DNA from: Nocardia mangyaensis
Lineage (GTDB): Bacteria; Actinomycetota; Actinomycetes; Mycobacteriales; Mycobacteriaceae
DNA length: 64,000 nt
NCBI RefSeq assembly: GCF_001886715.1
Contig: NZ_CP018082.1
Coordinates: 4,588,001-4,652,000, forward strand
Direction: 5' to 3'
Below the pieces are notes generated by a model. It did no database searches. It was not told the DNA's origin and saw only the letters and a list, made by a program, of their open reading frames with translations. Positions 8,716-16,624 of the stretch are shown here, in pieces. The position numbers and the translations under genes were made by a program. Each line of letters begins with the position of its first letter. Within the stretch, counting starts at the first letter, position 1.

Positions 8716-9306
8716 TCAGGGACGGAAGTAGTCGTCCAGGAGTCGATGCAGGCACTTGTCGAGCGGGTCCACCGTCCGGTCGATCTTCATCCGGATGACC
8801 GCGCCCTCCCACGATTCCAACAGCAGGTCGGCCAGGTCGACGGCATCGATATCGGTGCGCACCGTGCCCTGTTCCTGCGCGGCGCGCAGCGCGTCCGCCA
8901 CTCCGTCTCGCCAGGCCGCCCACGCCGCCGACAGCGCGGAGCGCAGGATCTCGCTGCCTTCCAGTTCACCGCCGAGGTTGGCGATCAGGCAGCCGCCGGT
9001 GAAATCGGCCGCGACGAAATCCTCGGTCAGCACGGCGAAGAACGCGCGCACGCCGCTGAGCGGGTCGGGCGCCGAGGCGAAGGCCGCGGCCAGATTTCGC
9101 TGCACACACAGCGAGTGATGCTCGATCACCGCCTGCGCGAAGCTCTCCTTGCTGTCGAAGTAGTTGTAGAACGACCCCTTCGGCACGCCGACCTTGTCGA
9201 GCACCTGCTTGATGCCGGTGCCGTGATAGCCGTTGGCGAGCAGGCCGACCGCACCCTCCTCGATGAGGAGGGCTCGCGTGTCGTCGCTACGCCGTGGTCG
9301 TGCCAT
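8716..9306 (-). CDS. TetR/AcrR family transcriptional regulator
   Basis: A 196-residue repressor. The N-terminal helix-turn-helix (about residues 8-50) contains GTGIKQVLDKVGVPKGSFYNYFDSKESF, typical of TetR proteins. The ligand domain resembles the LmrA/YxaF-type C-terminal family, which usually senses small hydrophobic molecules. It precedes the SDR and tautomerase genes on the same strand. Identical palindromes before its own start and before the SDR gene indicate autoregulation and control of that pair. The ligand is unknown but may be a carbonyl or aromatic compound handled by these enzymes. Confidence 0.9.
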   Translation of the reverse strand: MARPRRSDDTRALLIEEGAVGLLANGYHGTGIKQVLDKVGVPKGSFYNYFDSKESFAQAVIEHHSLCVQRNLAAAFASAPDPLSGVRAFFAVLTEDFVAADFTGGCLIANLGGELEGSEILRSALSAAWAAWRDGVADALRAAQEQGTVRTDIDAVDLADLLLESWEGAVIRMKIDRTVDPLDKCLHRLLDDYFRP

Positions 9307-9318
9307 GCGAGGAACTAT

Positions 9319-9330
9319 ACGACCGGTCGT
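9319..9330. promoter_or_regulatory. TetR-type autoregulatory operator
   Basis: A second perfect ACGACCGGTCGT palindrome lies 12 bases upstream of the tetR start. It would overlap the ribosome-binding or promoter region, consistent with autorepression. Confidence 0.8.
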
Positions 9331-9354
9331 CTACTAATGGCAAGTGCCGCACAT

Positions 9355-9957
9355 TCAGTCGTCGTCGACGCCGCGCGCGGCCAACGCCTCCCCCATCGCG
9401 TCGGCGGTCCGCAACGCGCGCACCAGCACCGGCGTGACCAGGGCGGTCGCCGACCAGGAGACCCCGCGCGCCCGCCGCGCCTGGGCGACATCGTGCACGA
9501 TGCCCGCCAGCAGCGGCACACACCGAATGGCCAGCGCCAGCAGCACGCCCACCCGCTCCGGGTCGACGCCGATACCGCGTAGGGGGCGCAACGCGCGGGT
9601 GAGCGCGTCGAGCATCGCGGTGACCCGAGTCGTCACGGTCACCAGCGCCGCGAGTGCCACCGAGATCACCAGGGCCCCGCACACCACCACCGCGCGCTCG
9701 ACCGATGTGGTGAGCAGCTGGAAGACCGCGATGATCACCGTCATCCACAGCACGGGGCGCAGCTGGGCCACCGCCACCCGCCAGGAGATGCGCGCCAGCG
9801 CGAACAGCCCGGCCACCGCCACCGCGACGACGGCGATGCCGAGCGGACTGCGCACGAACACGGTCATCGCGACGATCGAGGCCAGCAGCAGTGCCAGTTT
9901 CACGCCCGCGGGCAGCCGGTGCAGCAGCGAGTCGCCGGGGCAGTACAGCCCGATCAT
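9355..9957 (-). CDS. bioN: ECF transporter T component (BioN-type)
   Basis: A 200-residue integral membrane protein with about five hydrophobic segments, matching the energy-coupling T subunit that links the substrate-binding S protein to the ATPase. The family's Ala-Arg-Gly signatures appear as ALAIRCVP and ARRARGVSW (coupling-helix region, about residues 145-170). It overlaps the ATPase gene by four bases (ATGA), so translation is probably coupled. With the ATPase and BioY it forms a biotin uptake system. Confidence 0.88.
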   Translation of the reverse strand: MIGLYCPGDSLLHRLPAGVKLALLLASIVAMTVFVRSPLGIAVVAVAVAGLFALARISWRVAVAQLRPVLWMTVIIAVFQLLTTSVERAVVVCGALVISVALAALVTVTTRVTAMLDALTRALRPLRGIGVDPERVGVLLALAIRCVPLLAGIVHDVAQARRARGVSWSATALVTPVLVRALRTADAMGEALAARGVDDD

Positions 9958-10634
9958 TCGATCAGGCGACGATAGGCGCCGACCGCGTCGGCCGGCGCCC
10001 CGTCGAACACCACGCGGCCCTCGTCGAGTACCACCACCCGGTCGAAGCCGTCGAGCAGGCCGAGCTGGTGGGTCACCACGATGACCTGCTGATCGAGGGA
10101 GTTCAGCGCCTCCGACACCCGGCGCGCATTGCGCAGATCGAGCAGCGTGGTCGGCTCGTCGGCGACGATCACCTCGGGTTCGCGGATCAGCGCCGAGCCG
10201 ATGGCGAGCAGCTGCTTCTGCCCGCCCGAGAGCAGGTGCGCGGGATGGTCGGCGTGCGCGGCGAGGCCGAAGCGGTCGAGCATCCGCTGGACGCGGGCCG
10301 CGATCTCCGGTTTGCCGAGCCCGCTGCGGCGCAGCGAGAACGCGAGGTCCTCGGCCACGGTCGGCATCACGATCTGGGTGTCGGGGTCGGTGAACACGAA
10401 GCCGACCTTGCGCCGCACCTGCGCGCCCTTGCGGGCGGCGTCGATCCCGTCGACGGTCACCGTGCCGGTCGAGGGCTTCAGCAGCCCGTTCAGCATCCGC
10501 GCCAGGGTCGACTTGCCCGAGCCGTTGGCGCCGATGAACCCGACCCGCCGCTCGGTGATCCGCAGGTCGATCGCGCGCAGCACGGTCCGCTCGCCGAAGT
10601 GGTGGCCCACCCCTTCGACGACGATCTCGCTCAC
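9954..10634 (-). CDS. bioM: ECF transporter ATP-binding subunit (BioM-type)
   Basis: An ABC ATPase of about 226 residues that would power biotin import. Walker A (GANGSGKST), a Q-loop region (FTDPDTQ), the signature LSGGQKQ, Walker B (VIVADEP) and the switch histidine (VTHQ) are all present. GTG 10634 gives a normal family N-terminus (SEIVVEGVGHHFG). GTG 10655 in the same frame, nine bases after the bioY stop, is an alternative. Neither start has a strong ribosome site. It is the middle gene of bioY-bioM-bioN. Confidence 0.88.
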   Translation of the reverse strand: MSEIVVEGVGHHFGERTVLRAIDLRITERRVGFIGANGSGKSTLARMLNGLLKPSTGTVTVDGIDAARKGAQVRRKVGFVFTDPDTQIVMPTVAEDLAFSLRRSGLGKPEIAARVQRMLDRFGLAAHADHPAHLLSGGQKQLLAIGSALIREPEVIVADEPTTLLDLRNARRVSEALNSLDQQVIVVTHQLGLLDGFDRVVVLDEGRVVFDGAPADAVGAYRRLIE

Positions 10635-10664
10635 GATGCCCGCCCGCGATGGCACGCGGCGCGA

Positions 10665-11267
10665 TCAGCCACGGATCAACCCGGGATAGGCGCGGTGCAC
10701 GCCTTTGGCCACGACCGTGGCGATCACGACCTTGGCCAGATCGCCGGGCACGAACGCGAAGTTGGTCGAGATGGCCGCCCACAGGCCGAGATCGGCGCGC
10801 ACGAGCAGGCCGACGGTGCCGAACAGGTAGATGATCACCACACCACCGAGAGCGTTGATCAACAGGCCGAGCACGATCGGGTACTTCGGCAGGATCCTGG
10901 CGGTCAGCCAGCCGATCACCAGCGTCGCGGGAATCCAGCCGATCAGATAACCGGCCGTCGGCGAGGCCAGCGCGGTCAGACCGGTGCGCCCACCCGAGAG
11001 CAGCGGCAGTCCGATCAGGGTCAGCGCGATGAACACCGCTACCGCGGCGGTACCCTTGCGCGCGCCGAGGACCGCGCCGGTGAGGATCACGCCGAGCGTC
11101 TGCAGGGTGATCGGCACGCCGCTGAACCCGACCGTGATCGCCCCCGGCAGCCCCATGGCCGCGATCAAGGCCGCGAACACCGCGATCTGGGCCATGTCCC
11201 TGGCGGTGAACCCGGTCGCCGGGGACTTGGCCTTCGGGGACTTCTCGACTTCGGGCACGGCAGACAT
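10665..11267 (-). CDS. bioY: Biotin transporter BioY (S component)
   Basis: A 200-residue, six-segment membrane protein. It carries the BioY hallmarks GVPITLQTLGVILTG (about residues 50-64), the GLPLLSGGRTGL loop and SPTAGYLIGW. It binds biotin and docks on the T and ATPase subunits encoded just downstream. A perfect TTGAAC-N3-GTTCAA palindrome 15 bases upstream of its start matches the BioQ operator known in Corynebacterium and Mycobacterium, so the operon is probably biotin-repressed. Confidence 0.93.
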   Translation of the reverse strand: MSAVPEVEKSPKAKSPATGFTARDMAQIAVFAALIAAMGLPGAITVGFSGVPITLQTLGVILTGAVLGARKGTAAVAVFIALTLIGLPLLSGGRTGLTALASPTAGYLIGWIPATLVIGWLTARILPKYPIVLGLLINALGGVVIIYLFGTVGLLVRADLGLWAAISTNFAFVPGDLAKVVIATVVAKGVHRAYPGLIRG

Positions 11268-11281
11268 CCTTCACAGCAGAC

Positions 11282-11296
11282 TTGAACGACGTTCAA
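11282..11296. promoter_or_regulatory. BioQ-type operator of the biotin transporter operon
   Basis: The 15-bp palindrome TTGAACGACGTTCAA is symmetrical except for its central base. It contains TGAAC-N3-GTTCA, the pattern reported for BioQ sites. It lies 15-29 bases before the bioY ATG. BioQ itself is not in this window. Confidence 0.75.
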
Positions 11297-11453
11297 AATA
11301 GCAGGCGAGCAGGCACTGCGGTGCCGCCAGGGAGGCCGCCGACCTTTCCGGCAGGGGTGTAGATCAACTAAGCTCGATGGGTTGGAACAACTCGGGTGGC
11401 GTTCGCCGCACGACGACATCGCGTGAGCATTTCGTCACCGAGGAAGGGCCACC

Positions 11454-12548
11454 ATGTCGATTGCGCTACAACGATTTTCGAACATGATCGCCGCGATCTA
11501 CAGCGCCGGCACCGACGCGGACCGATGGGATGGGGTGATCCACGAGATCACCGAGGCTTTCGGTGCGGTGCACGGCATTCTCGTCATCGCCGAACCCGCC
11601 ACCGACCGGTTCGCGGTCAAGACCGCCGGTCACGATGCCCCCACGCCGATCACGGTCCACTTGAGCCGGGTCGCCGAGCTCGTCCACCACCTGCCCACCG
11701 GGCTGGCCGCGACCAGCGACGATCTGTTCGCCGCGCGGGAGCAGTGCGGCGCGCCCGCCGACCGGGCGAGTGCCAACGGCCTGGCCAACAGCTTCCTGGT
11801 CCGGCTCAGCGACGATGTGCCGTGCTCGTTCCTCTGTCTGACCATGGCCGACCACGCCGCGATCGCCGGACATTCGGTGGGCCTGGCGCTGTTGCGCGTG
11901 CTCGTGCCGCACCTGCACCGTGCCCTGTGTTCCCGCTCGGAGTTGATCGAGTTGTCCCAGGAGCGGGCCATGGCGCTGGCGACACTGGAACAGACGCCCT
12001 ACGGCATCATGATCATCACCGCCGACGCCGCCCTCGTGTTCGCCAACTCCATGGCCACGGACATCACCTCACGGGCCGACGGGCTGGCGGTCGATGCTTT
12101 CGGGTACCTGCACGCCGCCCCTACGACGACACACCATCGGTTGCGCCGCCTCATCGAGAGCGCGGCCAGCTCCGAGCGCGTCAGCGGCAATGTGGCCGTG
12201 CCGCGCGCGTCCGGCGGCCGGCCACTGATCGTGCGGATCACCTCACTCGACGGCGACGCCGGCACCGGGCCCTGGCAGCGATCGGCGCTGGCGCTGGTCA
12301 TCGATCCAGAACACGACCCGGACCCGGATCCGGCTGTGCTGCACGAGGTGTACGGGTTGACCGAGGCCGAGACGACGGTCGCCATGGCCGTCCTGCGCGG
12401 CGACGGTCTCCCGGCGGTCGCCGATCAACTCTCTGTCTCGGTGTACACCGCACGCACGCACCTGCAGCACATCTTCGCCAAGACGCACACGCACCGCCAA
12501 GCCGAGTTGGTACGGCTGCTGCTGACCAGCGCGGTCGCCGCGCCGTGA
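11454..12548 (+). CDS. LuxR-type helix-turn-helix transcriptional regulator
   Basis: A 364-residue protein. The last 65 residues form a LuxR/GerE DNA-binding domain (LTEAETTVAMAVLRGDGL...VYTARTHLQHIFAKTHTHRQAELVRLLL). The first 290 residues have no clear named domain but contain a PAS-like segment (about 175-280, ALATLEQTPYGIMIITADAALVFAN) that may sense a ligand. No response-regulator receiver is present. The start follows GAGGAAGG at a good distance. It is monocistronic, convergent with the protease gene, and no target gene is evident beside it. Confidence 0.85.
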   Translation: MSIALQRFSNMIAAIYSAGTDADRWDGVIHEITEAFGAVHGILVIAEPATDRFAVKTAGHDAPTPITVHLSRVAELVHHLPTGLAATSDDLFAAREQCGAPADRASANGLANSFLVRLSDDVPCSFLCLTMADHAAIAGHSVGLALLRVLVPHLHRALCSRSELIELSQERAMALATLEQTPYGIMIITADAALVFANSMATDITSRADGLAVDAFGYLHAAPTTTHHRLRRLIESAASSERVSGNVAVPRASGGRPLIVRITSLDGDAGTGPWQRSALALVIDPEHDPDPDPAVLHEVYGLTEAETTVAMAVLRGDGLPAVADQLSVSVYTARTHLQHIFAKTHTHRQAELVRLLLTSAVAAP

Positions 12549-12561
12549 AGTCCGGTGCCGA

Positions 12562-13275
12562 TCACACCGGGATGAAGCCGGCTCCTGTCCCGCCGCGTGC
12601 GCCGACGTCGTCGAGGATCGTGGTGAAGTTGGCACCCACCTGTGGTCCCAGGCACGGCACGCCGATATAGCCGTTGACGATGGCCACCAGGGTCGATCCG
12701 ACGACCACCGGCGCGCCGGAGTCACCGACGATCACGCAGATCTGGGTGAGGGTCCAGGTGGCGGTGTCGAACACGTCGCCGTAGACCAATCCGCAGGTCT
12801 GGCCGGTGGTTCTGCCCTCCTTGCAGGCGATGACCGGGAACTGCGCCGGAACGCCGATCCCGGAGATGGATGTCGACCCGACGTGGCTGACCGGAGTGAC
12901 CAGACCCGGATCGAAGACGATGACCGCGTAGTCGAGATCGTTGCTCACGAAGTCGACGGTGCCGAGCGTGCCCGCGTCGGGATCGGCCTCGGCGGCCACT
13001 CCCGCGCCGGGACTCGCACAGTGCCCCGCGGTGAATCCGACCGTCCGACCGGCACCATCGGTGCCGATCGTGGTCAGTGTGCACACCGAGCCGTCCCCCA
13101 GGACGATGCCCGATCCGCCGCCGAGTGCCACCGGCGGCGCTGCCTGGGCGACCCCGACACCCGCCCAGGCAAGGACGAGCGCGGCGGCGAGAATCCACCA
13201 CCGGCGCGCCCGCGCGATCGGGGCACTCTCGCACCGGAGCGCGGGAGTGCCTCGGCTACTCCTGTGTACGGACAT
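12562..13275 (-). CDS. Secreted trypsin-like serine protease (S1 family)
   Basis: A 237-residue exported protease. A long basic N-terminus is followed by a hydrophobic stretch and an AQAAP signal cleavage region (about residue 46). The triad is visible: H85 in TAGHC, D115 in NDLDYAVI and S186 in GDSGAP. Two cysteine pairs (C151/C161 and C180/C208) probably form disulfides. There is no obvious pro-region. It starts eight bases after a small secreted protein gene, so the two are probably co-transcribed. Substrate unknown. Confidence 0.88.
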   Translation of the reverse strand: MSVHRSSRGTPALRCESAPIARARRWWILAAALVLAWAGVGVAQAAPPVALGGGSGIVLGDGSVCTLTTIGTDGAGRTVGFTAGHCASPGAGVAAEADPDAGTLGTVDFVSNDLDYAVIVFDPGLVTPVSHVGSTSISGIGVPAQFPVIACKEGRTTGQTCGLVYGDVFDTATWTLTQICVIVGDSGAPVVVGSTLVAIVNGYIGVPCLGPQVGANFTTILDDVGARGGTGAGFIPV

Positions 13276-13283
13276 GCGCGGGG

Positions 13284-13505
13284 TCAGACCACGCACACCG
13301 GGTACAGGATGGGCAGCGTCACCAGGATCGGGACGCAGGTGAGCAGCGCGCCCGGAATCGTGATGAACGGTGAGAGCACCGCGGGCTGCACGGGCACCGG
13401 GACGGGGTCCGCCACGGGTGCCGCGCCGGCTGCGCCGGCGCCGAGAGCGATCAACGGCGCACAAGCGAACACCGCGAGGGTGGAGCGAATCTTGTTGTTG
13501 ATCAT
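13284..13505 (-). CDS. Small secreted protein of unknown function
   Basis: A 73-residue protein: a signal peptide of about 29 residues (hydrophobic core, GAGAAGAAP cleavage region), then a Pro/Val-rich segment (PVPVPVQPA) and a hydrophobic C-terminus with two cysteines (C57, C71). ATG 13505 is chosen because AAGGA lies six bases before it; ATG 13511 would sit against that site. It is translated just ahead of the serine protease. It could be a chaperone, inhibitor or substrate of the protease, but no family is recognised. Confidence 0.65.
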   Translation of the reverse strand: MINNKIRSTLAVFACAPLIALGAGAAGAAPVADPVPVPVQPAVLSPFITIPGALLTCVPILVTLPILYPVCVV

Positions 13506-13605
13506 GGCCATTCCTTCGAACTGTCTGAACTGTCGGGGCCGGGGATCGGCACCTCATCCAGAACAGCACCGATCCCGGGCCGCGGCGTCGTTCGAACAGA
13601 TGAAA

Positions 13606-14514
13606 TCAGTGCGGTCGCTTCGAGCGGATCACCGCGGCGAGGTACTCGTAGTCGTCGGCGCGGGCCGAGGACGCGCGGTAGGCGAGGCCGATGGTGCGCC
13701 CGGGCGCGGGCGCGGCGAAGCGCGCGGTGTCGAGGGTGCCTCGGGCGGTCTCCGCAGGCACGGCCATCTCCGGAATCAATGTCACGCCGAGCCCGCCCGC
13801 CACGCACTGCACGACGGTCGTCAGTGACGCGGCGCGCGTGTCACCGACCGCGCCGGGGTGCACGTCGGCGGTCCGGCACAGATCCAGGGTCTGGTCGCGC
13901 AGGCAGTGTCCCTCGTCGAGCAGCAGCAACGGCAGATCGGCCAGCGCCGGGGCAGCCAGGTCGGTGCGACCCGCCAGCTCGTGCCCGCGCGGGGTGACCA
14001 GGACGAACTCCTCGCTGTAGAGGGGGATCTCGACCAGCCCCGGCGCCTCGGTGGGCAGGGCAAGCAGCGCGACGTCGAGCACGCCGGTGCGCAGGCCGTC
14101 GAGCAGCCGTGCGGTCTGGTCCTCGACCACCTGGGGCACCAGGCCGGGCACCTTGCGGCGCAGTTCGGGCAGCAGTTCGGGCAGCACGTACGGCGCGACG
14201 GTGGGAATGATGCCGAGGCGCAGCACGCCACCGAGGCTGTCGCCGGTGGCCGAGGCCACGAAACGGTCGGCCGCCTCGAGCGTCGCCATCGCCTGCGGCA
14301 GCAGCCGCATCCCCGCCGCGGTGACCAGCACGCGGCGGGTACTGCGCTCGATCAACTGGATCCCCAGTCCGTTTTCCAGTGATGCCAGGGCCTGCGATAG
14401 CGTGGGTTGGCTCACAGTCAAACGTGCTGCGGCGGTACCGAAATGCCGGTATTCGGCGACGGCGACGAACGCACGCAGCTGCGACAGGGTTGGCTGATAA
14501 GTCTGATCAGTCAC
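13606..14514 (-). CDS. oxyR: Peroxide-responsive LysR regulator OxyR
   Basis: A 302-residue LysR-type regulator with an N-terminal winged helix ([21 protein letters not shown]) and a LysR substrate domain. The redox pair C204 and C213 lies in the conserved [12 protein letters not shown] segment, which identifies OxyR. Peroxide would join these cysteines and change DNA binding. It is divergent from ahpC-ahpD, the classical OxyR target. Unlike in M. tuberculosis, where oxyR is broken, this copy is intact. Confidence 0.93.
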   Translation of the reverse strand: MTDQTYQPTLSQLRAFVAVAEYRHFGTAAARLTVSQPTLSQALASLENGLGIQLIERSTRRVLVTAAGMRLLPQAMATLEAADRFVASATGDSLGGVLRLGIIPTVAPYVLPELLPELRRKVPGLVPQVVEDQTARLLDGLRTGVLDVALLALPTEAPGLVEIPLYSEEFVLVTPRGHELAGRTDLAAPALADLPLLLLDEGHCLRDQTLDLCRTADVHPGAVGDTRAASLTTVVQCVAGGLGVTLIPEMAVPAETARGTLDTARFAAPAPGRTIGLAYRASSARADDYEYLAAVIRSKRPH

Positions 14515-14523
14515 GCCTATCAG
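14494..14523. promoter_or_regulatory. Candidate OxyR binding region
   Basis: An AT-richer run reads CTGATAAGTCTGATCAG (14494-14510), followed by CTATCAG (14517-14523). These are three partly symmetrical copies of CTGAT/ATCAG around the oxyR start. LysR regulators often bind such repeats (T-N11-A) between divergent genes. The site overlaps the first oxyR codons. Suggestive only. Confidence 0.35.
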
Positions 14524-14625
14524 TGTACGACGAGCAATCGGCTTTACCTTTCAGTAGGCTTTCGGCAAGATCCCCCACGGGCTCATACGACGAGCGCGAT
14601 CACACCACTGAATGAGGAGATGAGC

Positions 14626-15213
14626 ATGGCTCTGCTGACCATCGGCGACCAGTTCCCGGCATACAACCTCAAGGCCGTCATCGGAGGTGACCTGTCGAAG
14701 GTCGACGCGCAGCAGCCCGACGACTACTTCACCCAGATCACCAGCGACGATCACGCGGGCAAGTGGCGCATCGTGTTCTTCTGGCCCAAGGATTTCACCT
14801 TCGTCTGCCCCACCGAGATCGCCGCGTTCGGCAAGTTGAACGAGGAGTTCGCCGACCGTGACGCGCAGGTCCTCGGCGCCTCGGTCGACAACGAGTTCGT
14901 GCACTTCCAGTGGCGCGCCCAGCACGAGGATCTCAAGACCCTCCCCTTCCCGATCCTGTCCGACCTCAAGCGTGAGCTGGCCACCGCCGCCGGTGTGCTC
15001 AACGCCGACGGCGTCGCCGATCGTGCGACCTTCATCGTCGACCCGAACAACGAGATCCAGTTCGTCTCGGTGACTGCCGGTTCGGTCGGCCGCAACGTCG
15101 ACGAGGTGCTGCGTGTGCTCGACGCCCTGCAGTCCGACGAGCTGTGCGCCTGCAACTGGAAGAAGGGCGATCCGACCATCGACGCGGGCGAACTGCTCTC
15201 GGCCAGCGTCTGA
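14626..15213 (+). CDS. ahpC: Alkyl hydroperoxide reductase AhpC (peroxiredoxin)
   Basis: A 195-residue 2-Cys peroxiredoxin that reduces peroxides and peroxynitrite. The peroxidatic cysteine is C61 in FVCPTE. Near the C-terminus CACNW supplies C174 and C176, the mycobacterial-type resolving cysteines. GAGGAG at 14614-14619 fits the ATG at 14626 better than the one at 14620. It is followed by ahpD, its reductant partner, and preceded by divergent oxyR, so peroxide induction is expected. Confidence 0.95.
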   Translation: MALLTIGDQFPAYNLKAVIGGDLSKVDAQQPDDYFTQITSDDHAGKWRIVFFWPKDFTFVCPTEIAAFGKLNEEFADRDAQVLGASVDNEFVHFQWRAQHEDLKTLPFPILSDLKRELATAAGVLNADGVADRATFIVDPNNEIQFVSVTAGSVGRNVDEVLRVLDALQSDELCACNWKKGDPTIDAGELLSASV

Positions 15214-15255
15214 TCCACCTTCCCCACCGATACACCCCAGAGGAGCCCCACTGTC

Positions 15256-15795
15256 ATGAGCATCGAGAACCTGAAGAACTCCCTTCCCGAGTACGCCAAG
15301 GACCTCAAGCTCAACCTGTCCTCGATCGCGCGCACCACCGTGCTCAGCGAGCAGCAGCTGTGGGGCACCCTGCTGGCCTCGGCCGCCGCCACCCGCTCGG
15401 CCACCACGCTGCGCGAGATCGCCGAGGAAGCCGCCGACACGCTGTCGGCGGAGGCTTACGACGCCGCGCTGGGCGCCGCCTCGATCATGGGCATGAACAA
15501 CGTGTTCTACCGCGGCAAGGCGTTCCTGGACGGCCGCTACGACGATCTGCGCGCGGGTCTGCGGATGAACATCATCGGCAACCCGGGCGTCGACAAGGCC
15601 GATTTCGAGCTGTGGTCGTTCGCGGTGTCCTCGATCAACGGCTGCGCCCACTGCCTGGAGGCGCACGAGAAGACGCTGCGCGAGGCCGGCGTCTCGCGTG
15701 AGGTGATCTTCGAGTCGCTGCGCGCGGCGGCCATCGTCGCCGGTGTCGGCCAGGCGGTGGCCTCGACCGAGGCGCTGGCCGCGGCCGCCGTCTGA
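15256..15795 (+). CDS. ahpD: Alkyl hydroperoxidase AhpD
   Basis: A 179-residue all-helical protein that passes electrons from lipoylated SucB to AhpC in mycobacteria. The active site reads [14 protein letters not shown] with C130, C133 and H137, the same numbering as M. tuberculosis AhpD. It lies 42 bases after ahpC with its own ribosome site (GAGG) and ends before a very strong terminator. The OxyR-AhpC-AhpD set is complete. Confidence 0.95.
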   Translation: MSIENLKNSLPEYAKDLKLNLSSIARTTVLSEQQLWGTLLASAAATRSATTLREIAEEAADTLSAEAYDAALGAASIMGMNNVFYRGKAFLDGRYDDLRAGLRMNIIGNPGVDKADFELWSFAVSSINGCAHCLEAHEKTLREAGVSREVIFESLRAAAIVAGVGQAVASTEALAAAAV

Positions 15796-15806
15796 TCTCT
15801 CGATCC

Positions 15807-15849
15807 CGCGTCAGGCCCCGATCCGGTTTCCGGATCGGGGCCTGACGCG
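15807..15849 (+). terminator. Strong terminator after ahpCD
   Basis: A perfect 20-bp inverted repeat (15807-15826 with 15830-15849) closes on a 3-base loop 11 bases after the ahpD stop. No long T run follows, as is common in actinobacteria. Confidence 0.85.
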
Positions 15850-15922
15850 TTCGCCGGGGCGGACACGTGCGCGCGCTGTCGGTTCGGCCGGGGTGTCGGA
15901 GCGGGCCGGTAGGCTCGCGATC

Positions 15923-16624
15923 ATGAACGCACATGATGTGCCCGATGCCCCGGACATCCAGGTCGAGGTCGTGCGAGTGTTCACCGATCCGGCCGGCGGG
16001 CAGGGCAATGCCCTCGGCATCGCGCGGGCGGGCGACGTCGTCGCCTTGGACAAGCAGGAGCTGGCCGCGCGGCTGGGTTTCAGCGAGACCAGCGTGGTCT
16101 CGCAGCCCGTCGACGGCACGGCCGACGTGCGCATCTACACCCCCACCATCGAACTGCCCTTCGCCGGGCATCCCACCGTCGGCACGGCCTGGTGGCTGGC
16201 CGCGCAGCACCAGCCGGTGCACACCCTGCGGGTCTCGGCCGGGCCGGTGACCGTCACGCAGACCGACGGCCTCACCTGGATCACCGCCAAGGCCGAGTGG
16301 GCGCCGGATTTCGACTTCCAGCAACTGGATTCACCCGACGAGCTGACGGCGTTACGAGCCGAGGACTTCACCGAGGGCCAGCACTACTTCTGGGCCTGGA
16401 CCAACGAACCGCGCGGTGCGCTGCGCTCACGCATGTTCGCCCCCTCGATGGGCATCGCCGAGGACGAGGCCACCGGCGCGGCGGCGGTCGCGCTCACCGC
16501 GAAGCTGCGCCGCGGCCTGGTGATCACCCAGGGCGGGGGCTCGCAGCTCTACACCGAGTGGGATTCCGACGGCTGGGTCCGCCTGGGCGGCCGGGTCGCC
16601 GAGGACCACGTGGTGGTGCTCTAG
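15923..16624 (+). CDS. PhzF family isomerase-like protein
   Basis: A 233-residue member of the PhzF/diaminopimelate-epimerase fold family. Features are VRVFTDPAGGQGNALGI at the start, the catalytic-type glutamate region SETSVVSQP, the RIYTPTIELPFAGHPTVGTA block and the C-terminal DEATGAAAVAL. At 233 residues it is shorter than many PhzF proteins (about 260-300). The substrate is unknown and no phenazine genes are nearby. Its TAG stop shares four bases (CTAG) with the stop of the convergent sigma-like gene. Confidence 0.85.
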   Translation: MNAHDVPDAPDIQVEVVRVFTDPAGGQGNALGIARAGDVVALDKQELAARLGFSETSVVSQPVDGTADVRIYTPTIELPFAGHPTVGTAWWLAAQHQPVHTLRVSAGPVTVTQTDGLTWITAKAEWAPDFDFQQLDSPDELTALRAEDFTEGQHYFWAWTNEPRGALRSRMFAPSMGIAEDEATGAAAVALTAKLRRGLVITQGGGSQLYTEWDSDGWVRLGGRVAEDHVVVL

